Shown: in pieces, positions 1 through 9,964 of the stretch
Numbering within the stretch: position 1 is the stretch's first letter
Layout: the number at the start of each line of letters is the position of its first letter
Assembly: GCF_905220565.1 (NCBI RefSeq)
Contig: NC_059402.1
Location: 16,183,501 to 16,247,500 of the forward strand
Direction: 5' to 3'
DNA: 64,000 nt
Source: Melitaea cinxia
Taxonomy: Eukaryota > Arthropoda > Insecta > Lepidoptera > Nymphalidae
Position numbers and translations under genes: made by a program
Notes under the pieces: model-generated
Databases searched by the model: none
Told to the model about the DNA's origin: nothing
What the model saw: the letters and a program-made list of their open reading frames with translations, nothing else

Positions 1-233
1 CGCAGAGTTATAAAATAAAAAAATTTCGAAAATAAAAGTAGCCTGAGTTACTCCTTATTACATCAGCTATCTGCCGGTGAAAGTGGCGTCAAAATCGGTC
101 TAGCCGTTTCAGAGCTTAACCGGAACAGACACACAGACAGACAGACAAACATAAATTGTAAAAAGTGATATTTTGGTATATGTACCGTGTATACATCCAT
201 ATGCATTTATTAAAAAGCGGTTATCTTAATATT
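1..233 (-). mobile_element. Helitron fragment, cut by the window edge
   Basis: The sequence matches the complete Helitrons at 4191-4502 (same orientation) and 8633-8951 (opposite). Shared landmarks are the CAGCCGTTTCAGAG-type block, the tandem CAGA run near 130-150, and the stretch ending in AAAGCGGTTAT. The CTAG end lies outside the window. The TC end is missing, because the next element begins near 234. It is non-coding. Confidence 0.6.
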
Positions 234-412
234 AAATGTTAGTTAAAATACTCTTCAGAAACGGCTGGACCGATTTTTATGAAATTTTGTGTGCATATCT
301 GGTAGGTCTGAGAATGGGCCAACATCTATTTTTCATACCCCTAAGGTAAAAGGGGGGGGATTAGGAGGATTAACAACGTATGTGGCAAAACAACGTTTGC
401 GGGGTCAGCTAG
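234..412 (+). mobile_element. Helitron 3' part, CTAG end at 409-412
   Basis: It resembles the Helitrons near 21768-21976 and 57477-57783: an AACGGCTGGACCGATTTTTA block, a G-rich run, and a final GGGGTCAGCTAG followed by T, the usual Helitron 3' end. The 5' TC end is not visible. It is non-coding. Confidence 0.6.
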
Positions 413-1894
413 TATATGTGTATACATAAATCTCGTGTCAAGGCGTTTGTGGTCGTACAAGCCTCTAGATGTTTTTTAGAACTCAAAGTAATCGACAAAC
501 AAGTTTATTTAACATGAAAATCTTTCCTTATATACGTTACAACATTGATAAAGACTAATGTTGTTTACCTAAATTAAATATCGTAATCAAAAATAATAAT
601 TTTATATTATTAACTTAATAAAAAAAAATTTTTAATGCTTCTGTCATTTCAAAGTCAAGTCATTCCTATAAGGGTGAAATGGTTAACTTTTTCTAAGGTA
701 ATAAAAAATTAATTACGGTAGTCGTTTGTCATTTCAAATATCACACTGCCAATTACATGCCACACATTGATATTGATAATGAAGTAATGAATGATATGTA
801 ATGAATTTTATATATTTATTTATTGATTACATTTATAGATAAGTGGCATACCCATGCAAATTATTATAATAAATTGAATAAATAAATAATAATAATATAT
901 TAATAATATAGCTTAAAGCAGTAATTGTAATTATGTCAATGTAATGCATGCGCATTTACGATTCAAATTGGACACGTTTCTAAGCCGAAACTCAGTAAAC
1001 GTGTTATCTGGAACAACTTTTATATACCTTACAAATTAATAATTATTAAAAATAGAAAATATAAGAAAACAAAAGAATAATAAAAAAAAAGAAAAAAAAA
1101 CGTGCGTGTCAGATCTTTCGCACGACTGGAGTTTACTCCTTCATATCAACTGTCTAAATATAAAATAAAAAAGGCTTACTAGTCTAAGAAAAACATTAAT
1201 ACCCTATTAAACAGTAAAAAAACGAATTAAACAACAAAAAAAAACTTTGTTCCCTTGATCATAACTCCTCATATTTTTTTCATACCGGGGCCTTATATGA
1301 AAAGCGATTCTTAAGAGTGTATGCTACCTTAAATTACTTATTTTCCACTCGGCAGGATATCCATATCTTCCAAACTACTGAATATTTAAGTTTGAAATTT
1401 ATGTATGGTAAAGTTCAGGACATAAAATATCTTTCATATGTTTCGAAAACACGATTCCACAAAATTTTCTCGATACAAAAAATATCGCAAAGTTACTTCA
1501 AGTTTTGTATTAAAACCTTAATATCTCAGTAAATATAGAAGTTATGGACTTGAGATTAAGCATGGTAATTGAAATAAGTATGAAGAACATTTTATATGTT
1601 GCTTTTTTTTAAAAATAACTATTGATAATGTTTTTGGAGAGAAAATACATATAATTCGCGCGATGTACAACCAAGCGCTCTCAATTCTCATGTGTATTTA
1701 GTACGGATGAAATCTGAATTCGAGCTGAGGTAGTTTAGCCCCTTAAGGAGAAAAGTCCAAAAGAAATCTAAAAAAGTCAGCAATTAAGATTAATCTAAAA
1801 ATATGCGAAGGCTGTTTAATTATTTTTACGAGGTCCGTAAAATCGTACTATACTGTGTTTTGTCAATCTGTAATCATTACATAGTATATATATA
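413..1894. other. AT-rich intergenic stretch, no gene seen
   Basis: The stretch is AT-rich with A-runs around 1080-1100. A 71-codon open frame at 1317-1532 shows no recognisable motif and I do not call it a gene. Confidence 0.5.
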
Positions 1895-2078
1895 TAAAAC
1901 AAAGTCGCTTCCCGCTGTCTGTATGCTTAGATCTTTAAAACTACGCTACGGATTTTGATGCGGTTTCTTAAGTAAATAGAGTGATTCCAGAGGAATTTTT
2001 ATGTGTATAATACACGCATAATATAGTAGAGGGACACTGATAGTTATTGCAACCGTGCGAAGTCGGGCATGTCGCTAG
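1895..2078 (+). mobile_element. Helitron fragment ending GTCGCTAG
   Basis: It contains the AAAGTCGCTTCCCGCTGTCTG-type block and ends GGCATGTCGCTAG followed by T. Related sequence in the opposite orientation lies at 26410-26620 and, shortened, before 29707. The 5' TC end is unclear because it lies in a TA-rich run. Confidence 0.5.
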
Positions 2079-2094
2079 TATATAATAAAACACA

Positions 2095-2248
2095 GTTTTT
2101 TTAAAGATTAACTGCGGAGTTTCTTTCTGATTCTCGTCAGCAGAATATACATTGCGAATTGGTTGTAGCTTTAGTTTTAACTATAAATAATTAATTAGTT
2201 GAAACTAATATAATTCTATTTTATAAAATGAGGATTCAAAGTGTTTAT
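2095..2248 (-). repeat. Dispersed repeat (GCTACCACCGATTCG family), degraded
   Basis: Read on the minus strand it resembles 9115-9320 and 62878-62955: a CTACC-type block followed by an 'AGAATC...GAAACTC' block. The SINE at 2261-2448 inserted into this family's CAAATAGGCTTC region, and the repeat resumes briefly at 2461. It is non-coding, probably the 3' tail of a retroelement. Confidence 0.4.
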
Positions 2249-2460
2249 GAAGCCTATTTGCTTCATCCTGTAATATCCCACAGCTGGGTATAGGCCTCTA
2301 TCCTCATATAGGTGAAGAGTCAGAACTTAATTCACCACGCTGCTCCAATGCGGATTGCCGGATACGTTTTCTACTATGAGTAACGATCGCTATCAGGTGT
2401 ACATGATAACAACCGGGACCGATGGATTAACGTGCTCTCCGAGGCTCCGAAGCCTATTTG
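2249..2460 (-). mobile_element. 5'-truncated tRNA-derived SINE with 12-bp target duplication
   Basis: The 12-bp direct repeat GAAGCCTATTTG at 2249-2260 and 2449-2460 brackets a minus-strand SINE body (2261-2448). The body shows the family marks: CAGCTGGGTATAGGCC, CCACGCTGCTCCAATGCGG, AGTAACGATCGCTATCAGG and GTTAACGTGCTCTCCGAGG-like blocks. The tRNA-like head is missing. Fuller copies lie at 24011-24347 and 35689-36030. Confidence 0.7.
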
Positions 2461-3310
2461 AATAAAGTTATTTTTAATTTCTTGATTTCGTAAACATCGC
2501 ACAGGTACAAAATATACAAATAGATTATTCTAAGAATGAAAATATGCCATCTTTCGTGAGAACGTAATCTATTATGTTTTATAACTGCAAATTGACGAAT
2601 AGTCTAGAACATCATTAATAAATAATAAATTAATTATGACAAGGCCAGTCATAATTACAATTAATATTCGAAGTTTAAGGCAGACAACATCGCGAGGAAA
2701 TTGAGTATTATATATATTTTTTGTATATTGATAAAATTCAAATAAAATTTAAATCAAAAACACCTTTTTTTTCAGTAGACTTGTAAATTACTTTTTAATC
2801 GTAATTTAAAAGAAAGGAATATTAGTTTTTAATTGATTGTGATTATAGTGAAGCTACCATTGATTCGTAGTGTAATTTCTGCCGAGAACGAACTAAGAAA
2901 CCCAACGAATACCTTTTTTGAATTCAAAGTACGAATAATAGTTATAATATTAAGGCCCTGTCTCACTAGTTGTGCATAGCGCTATTTGACGGATGACGAT
3001 ATCCATCAGATGCAAGTTTTTGAAATATTATTATTTTTCTCCTTCGAATTCCACTGTACGCAAGTATGTATCTAAGACTTATACATTATTAATTGTAGTG
3101 AAACAGGTACTTAGGTCCTTTCTTGGTATATTGCTGCATGGCCAGTATTTCCCATCTGTATCTCATAGATCATATTTTATAGGTTACGAAACATTAACCA
3201 AAATCTATCCAATATACAAATAAAAAATTTAAATGAGATAACCCCTCGCCTTATTGCCTCGATTGGTGATAAGATTTTCAAGAATATACATTCGTGTTTT
3301 TTAAAACCGG
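2461..3310. other. AT-rich stretch with one small repeat remnant
   Basis: Around 2839-2905 there is a remnant of the GTGAAGCTACCA...GATTCG dispersed repeat. A 76-codon open frame at 2993-3223 has no recognisable feature. Nothing else is seen. Confidence 0.4.
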
Positions 3311-3313
3311 ATG

Positions 3314-3461
3314 GACCGGACCGAATCGGCTGATCAGGATGAGATGAGATTTCCTGATCTGGACCCGATCAGGAAATATCATCTCATCCTGATTAGGTCC
3401 AGACCAATCATCTGCGTTACATGCCTTATCTAGTTCTGATCAGGCACGCCTGGTCCGGTCC
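3314..3461. repeat. Nested palindrome / hairpin
   Basis: The arms 3332-3359 and 3367-3394 are inverted copies that match at 26 of 28 positions, with a 7-base loop. An outer pair, GGACCGGACC at 3314-3323 and GGTCCGGTCC at 3452-3461, adds a wider inverted repeat. A 96-codon open frame starting at 3421 runs out of this palindrome into Lys-rich, low-complexity sequence and is not convincing as a gene. Confidence 0.65.
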
Positions 3462-4190
3462 TTCTAAGGAAGACGAAAAATTTTCTACTCGGGATGCTCT
3501 TCAGCAAAGTGTTGTGCATGAGCCCCCAAAGGTTTCTGAGATGGTACGACCAAAAAAAAATTTAAAAAAAAAGCGTAGCAACGCGCACAGGGTACAGCTA
3601 GATTTTAGTATATTAAAAGAACAAGAAAAATACAATTTTAAAAAAGTTATTCAATTATTTATTATTATTAATTACTCATTATTTAGTTGTAACAAGGTAC
3701 TGAATACTTAAAATGCGGATCTTTATTTTTGTGTTATATACTAAGTTTTTATTCAAATACAGGGTATTTTATTTATTTATTTATTTTCATATTAAAAATA
3801 ATATTTTTATCACAATAACGTTTTTTATATATGAATTTTTTATTTTATAATCCTCCTATATACCTACTTATATCTATAATATAATATAATATTAATACGT
3901 GAAGCAAAACTTGGTACTCTTTATGAAAATGGCGCGGACGGAAGATTATGAAATTTCGCACACTTTATAATTTATAAAGAGAAGGAATGCAGAATGCTAA
4001 TGTCTTCTTTTAAATTATGTATAAAAATACATAAAATTAATAAAAAAACATTACACATTAGCATGTATATGACACAAACACGCATAATATGTACCAGATA
4101 TAATTGTATTTTTTAAATATAATTATGCAATGTTACATGTTCCTTAGTAAATAGAACTGTATGAAAATCAAAGTATATACAATAAATATA
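3462..4190. other. AT-rich intergenic stretch, nothing recognised
   Basis: The stretch has A/T homopolymers and ATTT repeats (near 3770-3785) and no open frame with recognisable content beyond the doubtful one that starts in the preceding palindrome. Confidence 0.4.
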
Positions 4191-4502
4191 CTAGCTGTGC
4201 CCATGACTTCGCGTGGAATTTAACGAAATAGTTATTGTTCAGTTCGAAGAGTAAAAAAAACTAAAATAAAAGTAGCCTAAGTTAGCTATTACTACCTAGC
4301 CTTATTACTTCCAGTGAAAGTACCGTCAAAATCGGTCCAGCCGTTTCAAAGATTAGCCGGAACAAATAGACAGACAGACAGACAAAAAATATAAAGAATG
4401 TTATTTTGGTATATGTACCGTGTATACACACATATGAATTGAGTACAAAGCGGTTATTTCAATATTACAAACAGACACTCCAATTTTATTTATTTGTATA
4501 GA
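4191..4502 (-). mobile_element. Complete short Helitron (non-autonomous)
   Basis: On the minus strand it begins TCTATACAAATAAATAAAAT and ends GGGCACAGCTAG. The flanking host bases are A before TC and T after CTAG, the expected Helitron A|T target. It is 312 bp with no coding capacity. Relatives are at 1-233 and 8633-8951. Confidence 0.8.
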
Positions 4503-4879
4503 TATACAACCCATTCCTGAATTCATACTCTCAAAATTAGTTATATTATTAATATCTACAAGTAATCATTAAATAATATAAAAAGCGCTTAGTTTAATTT
4601 GTTTTCAGAATAATAAAAAAATTCATAAGGAAAATTTGTATAAAAATTAAATTAAAAAAACAAATTATCTAATCCATAAATGAATAAAAGATCACTGCAA
4701 AAAAAAAATTGTATTGCATTTTGCGATCGAGAACCGTAATTCGTATGGATTTAATTTTTAATACATATTTACATACATAATTGCGGGTATGTTAAACTTA
4801 CCGTTACTTGTTATAACAACACAAATATAAAAACAACACGATAATATTTTCAAAATCAACTGTTTACAACGTAAAATAT

Positions 4880-4985
4880 CACATGCGATTCGAATCGGTC
4901 ATTATTGGTCGGCGACCGACGCACGCGCACACATTTCACTGACTGAACGCCGAGAACGCTTGCCGGTGAGAGTTTAAGCGTTTGC
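4880..4985 (+). promoter_or_regulatory. Candidate promoter with a possible first-exon splice donor
   Basis: This GC- and CpG-richer patch stands out from the AT-rich surroundings. It holds an ATTGG (reverse CCAAT) box near 4907, the inverted repeat GTCGGCGACCGAC, an initiator-like TTTCACTG near 4937, and a good donor sequence CCG|GTGAGAG at 4967/4968. It could be a promoter plus non-coding first exon. The transporter at 34.8 kb does have a spliced 5' UTR, but nothing here ties the two together. Confidence 0.25.
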
Positions 4986-5614
4986 TCGCTTTGTTTATAA
5001 ATTATAACTATATTGACAGTAAACCTAGTTTTTAGTTCTGATAGTATTTATTTATTGGAACGAAATTCCTTATGGGGCGTTGCAGAGGTACTCTGACACG
5101 GCAAAAAACATCCGTAACGTTAAAGAAAGTATAAGATTTTTATGTACAGCCTATGTTTGATGGCTATACAATATGATGGCTATACAGAGTGTCGGCTATA
5201 CAGTATGTCTAATGTACATTCTACGTGATGATTGTTATTTTTATTGCAGTTTGCTATTATTATTATATTATTCGATAATTATTATCCATATATAAATCAT
5301 TGTAAATAAAATAAAGGTGTTAAGATAATTTTGTAAAGTAGTTTTTTTTTTTTTTATCGATAAAAAATCATAATTAAAATGTATACCGAATAATCATTTT
5401 CTATTATTTTACAACAAGGAACCTCATTTTTTTAAAATTATTTTTATTTTTTTACTGTAAAAGAGAAATACGTTATCCACCGTAGGCTTGATATGGTAAT
5501 AATAAATTAGGGTTTTTTTTCCAGATATCTCATTTATTTCAAAAAATTAATTTCAATCTTTTCTTATTACTGTAGGACAAAGGAAAGGAAAATATAACAG
5601 GTAATATTTTTAAT
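4986..5614. other. AT-rich stretch, nothing recognised
   Basis: Homopolymer runs (a T-run near 5341-5357) and a short repeated phrase (GATGGCTATACA) at 5159-5182. No gene or element is recognised. Confidence 0.4.
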
Positions 5615-5876
5615 ATTTGTGTTTGCTGGCAAACGAAAAACACCGACTTCAATTATATCGATAAATAATACAACGTAGGTAGACGAAACAATTGTCAAGT
5701 AAATACGCATTATCCAAGATTACTTAAAAAGATGTAATCAAATCTCGATGACATTTAAACGTGACCACATGATAAACATCGGCTTTCGATTAAATTAAAA
5801 ATCATCAAAATCGATACACATAGTAAAAAGTTATGCGGATTTTCGAGGGTTTCCCTCGATTTCTATTCTATCTCGA
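5615..5876 (+). repeat. Dispersed repeat (ACCGACTTCAATT family)
   Basis: It starts GTGTTTGCTGGCAAACG and runs through CCGACTTCAATT, CAACGTAGGTAGACGA and GATTTTCGAGGGTTTCCCTC. It is a partial, diverged copy of the longer element at 6256-6863 (opposite strand). Other copies are at 7547-7965, 20385-20632 and 55418-55835. It is non-coding. Confidence 0.6.
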
Positions 5877-6030
5877 ATCAGCAGTTTGATGGTTATCCCA
5901 TCACCGGTCGGCTTTTTAAGTTCCAAGGTGGTAGCGGAACTGTGTTATCCCTTAGTCGCCTCTTACGACACCCACGGGAAGAGAAGGGGTGGCTATATTC
6001 TTTAGTACCGTAGCCACACAGTACGTCGTG
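5877..6030 (-). repeat. SINE-like repeat with RTE-type tail family, partial
   Basis: It carries the blocks GGTTATCCCATCACCGGTCG, TTAGTCGCCTCTTACGACAC and CCGTAGCCACACAG shared with 47295-47725, 56293-56645 and 59636-59873. Only the part far from the trinucleotide tail is kept. Confidence 0.55.
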
Positions 6031-6255
6031 TCACGATGATAATTTTATTGCAATTTTTCACAGAAATGTAACATTTTCTTCCTTAAAATATAGGCTACAT
6101 TAGAATGATAGTATGATAAATATAGGCTACATTAGAATGATAGTATAATAAATAGATTTTGATATATATAATTATTACATTCACGAAAAGAAAAAAAAAT
6201 ATAGCGGTGCGAAGTTCTCCAGGTAAATAAATACATGTAAACAAAGTATATTTTT

Positions 6256-6863
6256 AACCGACTTCCAAAAAAGGAGGAGGTTCTCAAATCGACTGTATTT
6301 TTTTTTATGTATGTTACATCAGAACTTTTGACCGGGTGGACCGATTTCGACAAATTTTTTTTAAATCGAAAGGTGGTGTGTGCCAATTGGTCCCATTTAA
6401 ATTTATTTGAGATCTAACAACTACTTTTCGAGTTATATCTAATAATGCGTTTTTACTTGACGCTTTTTTCGTCGACCTACGTTGTATTATACCGCATAAC
6501 TTTCTACTGGATGTACCGATTTTGATAATTCTTTTTTGTTGGAAAGGGGATATCCCATATAGTTTGGTACCATGATAAGGAAACCAGGATCTGATGATGA
6601 GATCCCAGAGAAATCGAGAGAAACTCTCGAAAATCCGCAATAACTTTTTACTGGTTATACCGATTTTGATAATTTTTAATTTAATCGAAAGCTGATGTTT
6701 GTCATGTGGTCACATATAAATTTTATCGAGATCTGATAAATACTTTTTGAATAATCTTGGATAACGCGTAGTTACTTGACTATTTTTTCGTCGATCTACG
6801 TTGTATTACTCTTCGATGTAATTGAAGTCGGTTTTTTTTTCGTTTGCGAGCAAACACAATTAT
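6256..6863 (-). repeat. Longest copy of the ACCGACTTCAATT repeat
   Basis: On the minus strand it begins GTGTTTGCTCGCAAACG and ends GGAAGTCGGTTAAAAA. It contains a repeated sub-block (CCGATTTTGATAATT then a Y-rich linker) at least twice, so it is internally repetitive. Minus-strand open frames of 84 and 108 codons cross it but differ between copies and look fortuitous. Confidence 0.6.
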
Positions 6864-7546
6864 TTTACGAAGACCTTAGCGGACCCAACAAACGTACTCT
6901 TCACTTGCGAACTTTTAAACACGTGAAGTTTAAATAATAGATACGTTTTCTATAATTTTACAAACAATTTTCTTAATTTATCATTCCATAAAAATCTTTT
7001 ACACAGTAATATAAAAGTTATAAAAAAGCTAGATTAAACTTATAGAAAAGATAACAACGGATTTATCAATAAATTTTTATTTATCATAAATGTAACGGCA
7101 CTGTTGCCAAAAATGGTAAGTCAAGATATAAAAATAATGCCTTATTTCACACACATTAAGATACATATTGCCTTGTAGTGGTCGCCATAGAAATTAGGCA
7201 ATCATTTCATTAGCTATCAAAGATTTCGTCCAAATGACTCATATGTATAATAAATAACTATAAAATATAGAGATCTGTCCGACATAACAAATTACTAAAT
7301 ACAAACATGTTTTTGAGGAAGGTTATGGTAAAGTTACGAATACTAAATAAAAGATTAAAATAGGAAATGCAAAAACTATGGAATACGTATAACGAATGAA
7401 ACTTTGGATCAATGGGACTCAACGCGATTAATTTTGTTAATATTTTGCATCCCATACCTACTTAGGTAAACTTTATCCAAAACCAAAAACCAAAACTATC
7501 ATATTGTATAAAACCAAAATGACTTTAAGATATATAATAATTGTGT
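6864..7546. other. AT-rich stretch, nothing recognised
   Basis: A 65-codon minus-strand open frame (7258-7455) has no recognisable motif. No repeat family is identified. Confidence 0.4.
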
Positions 7547-7838
7547 TTGCTCGCAAACGTAAAAAACCGACTTCAATTACATCGACAAGTTATACAATGT
7601 AAGTAGACGAATAAAATTAACAAACGCACTACAATTTCCTACACAATCGCTACTACAATTTTCGAAGATCCCCCTCGATTTCTCTCGGATACCATCATCA
7701 CATCCTGGTTATCTTATCACCCATGGGATATCTATTTTCCAACAAAAAAGAATTAGCAAAATCGGTTCATACTACGAAGTTATCGGAGAACACACATAAT
7801 ATATATATATATATATATACATATATATGTATACCGTG

Positions 7839-7923
<85 letters not shown>

Positions 7924-7965
7924 CCTTCCTTTTCCTTCCTTTTTTTAAGACGGTTAAAAAATAAG
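7547..7965 (+). repeat. ACCGACTTCAATT repeat carrying a TA microsatellite
   Basis: It starts GTGTTTGCTCGCAAACG, passes through CCGACTTCAATTACATCG and ACCATCATCACATCCTGG, and is broken by a long (TA)n/(CATA)n run at about 7798-7923, after which the family's CGGTTAAAAA end appears. The microsatellite creates tyrosine/isoleucine open frames on both strands that are not genes. Confidence 0.65.
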
Positions 7966-8283
7966 TTCGGTAACAAACACTATGTAATCATTACATGCAT
8001 CACATCATAATTTGTATTATTATTTAAGTACCTACTATGTTTCTTTTACATAATAATTATTATGATGTTTCAAAAGAATAGGAATGACAATAAATAGTCG
8101 TGTGTACATCAACTGTTGATGTCATCACAAAGACGTCGAAAGAAAACATCCTGAGGAAAAGTTTAATAATATTTGAAATACTTGTTTAAAGACTTTTGAT
8201 TAGAAGCGTTTATGATACTGAGTAAAAACTTAATTCACGCTTGAAGGCTACAAAAATAACAATGAATAGACAAACATCAAAAT

Positions 8284-8384
8284 GTCAAAGTCCAAGACTG
8301 TGTTATCCTTTAGTCGTCTCTTACGACACCCACGGGAAGAGAGGGTATGGCTATATTCTTTGATGCCGTAACCACACAACAGTT
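8284..8384 (-). repeat. Fragment of SINE-like repeat
   Basis: It keeps only the block CTTTAGTCGTCTCTTACGAC ... GGGAAGAGAGG ... CCGTAACCACACA shared with 5877-6030 and 56293-56645. Confidence 0.5.
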
Positions 8385-8632
8385 ATAATACGTTTATCAG
8401 TAAATTGTTATATAAAATAGTGACTTTAAATTGTCTACCGTATGAACATAGGACTGTGTACACACGGTTAAATGTATCCATTAATTCGTTTAATGAAACT
8501 ATAATAGTATTTGCACAGATTGCACTGAGTGAACTAAGTCCAGCTAGAATTTCTCAAAATGATATGAACGAATAAAATAAATAATTTCTAAAGCTTAACG
8601 TTGGTTTTTAGTGGTTTCTATCTTATATTTTA

Positions 8633-8951
8633 TCTATTCAAATAAATAAAATTGGAGTGTCTGTTTGTTATATTAAAATAACCGCTTTTTACTATATGCA
8701 TATGGATGTATACACGGTACATATACCAAAATAACATTTTTTACAATTTTTGTCTGTCTGTCTGTTTGTTCCGGCTAATCTCTGAAACGGTTGGACCGAT
8801 TTTGACGACACTTTCACTGGCAGATAGCTGATGTAACAAGGATTAACTTAGGCTACTTTTATTATAGAAATTTATTTATTTTATTACTCTGCGAACTGAA
8901 CAATAACTTTTTTGTTCAATTCCACACATACAAAGTCGCAGGCACAGCTAC
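8633..8951 (+). mobile_element. Short Helitron, decayed 3' terminus
   Basis: It begins TCTATTCAAATAAATAAAAT after a host A and runs in the same order as the rc of 4191-4502 (AACCGC, ATACACGGTACATATACC, TGTCTGTCTGTCTG, GGCACAGCTA). The terminal CTAG is mutated to CTAC. It is non-coding. Confidence 0.7.
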
Positions 8952-9114
8952 TTAGCTATAAAATTAAGACACAATTTGTGTCAAGTTTATACCAAAGTTA
9001 TAGGTCTCTTTAGTAATCAAAATGATAGATATATTACTAAAGCCGTTAGATGGTACCCCATAGGTGAGACCGTGAGACTATTTATTATTTATATTTATTA
9101 TATTTGAGAATATT

Positions 9115-9320
9115 TATTTATAAATAACATGGATAAAATCAAAATCAAAAACAACTTTATGCAAATAAGCCCCAAGAGCACCTTCGAATCGTCATTTCAC
9201 AAATTAAAATTTTAAATTGATTATTATCCTTGTAAAAGTAAAGCTACCACCGATTCGTAATGAAGATTCTGCAGAGAAGAATCGGCAAGAAACTCAGCAG
9301 ATACTCATTTGAAAATAATA
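9115..9320 (+). repeat. Dispersed GCTACCACCGATTCG repeat
   Basis: It contains AACTTTATGCAAATAAGCCC, CACCTTCGAATCGTCATTTC, AAGCTACCACCGATTCG and GAATCGGCAAGAAACTCAGC. Related copies lie near 2095, 2839, 26265, 40255 and 62878. It is non-coding and resembles a retroelement 3' end. Confidence 0.55.
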
Positions 9321-9489
9321 AACGTATAGAATGTGCAGTCGTTGGGTTGCCTATTATTTTACTGGGTTGCCAACTTTCCAGGTATATAGAAGATGACTGG
9401 CATCGACATACCTGTTTATAACTATAGGCACTATATCTCACTAAAAGCCCGCACTTCATTGACCACGACCGCTGAAATTGCTGTTCCAC

Positions 9490-9964
9490 TAAAGTAAAAA
9501 ACGCCGCGGGCGTTATAAGCGAATTTTATAAGTGAAACGCATATTTGAGCGCTATCAGGTGTCAGCTGTGTGCTTGCAATATGGCAGCATAGTGAAAACA
9601 TGCAGCTGTAAGGGTTGTGAGTGAATATTTCGCATGGATTGGAGTAAAACTTAATTCAACATGGATTCCCGAGAATTTATTGTTGGGCTTTTACCGAATC
9701 GAATGACAGATATCGTTCACAATTTGACATTGACAGTTGTTTTTTTTAAATGCCCGCCACGTTTTGATGAATGCCAACTCTTACCCACTATATTTTGCGG
9801 GCAAAGTGGGCGCGACGTGGTCACGAACAGTGACGTCATCTATGGCTTCGAGTGATCGCTCGCGACCACTATGAATCTTAGGTTGAACGATGGGAAAGGC
9901 GTTGCGGTCGTTGCGGTCGTTGCGGTCGCGTTGTGGAACGCACCCAATCTATACATGTCATACC
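9490..9964. promoter_or_regulatory. GC-richer flank with CRE motif and 9-bp tandem repeat
   Basis: This sequence lies just outside the LINE target duplication, so it is host or older-element DNA. It has a perfect TGACGTCA (CRE/ATF-type) at 9831-9838 and three tandem copies of GTTGCGGTC at 9901-9927. The ATG at 9890 and its first 28 codons come from here and open into LINE ORF1. Whether the motif is used is unknown. Confidence 0.3.

Noticed and set aside
3421..3711. 96-codon frame starting MPYLVLIRHAW
   Set aside because: It starts inside a palindrome and becomes low-complexity Lys-rich sequence; no splice or promoter support.
7723..8010. Open frames of tyrosine/isoleucine repeats on both strands
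   Set aside because: They are translations of a TA/CATA microsatellite.
9661..9855. 64-codon frame just upstream of the LINE
   Set aside because: No domain or splice support, and it lies in flanking repeat-like DNA.
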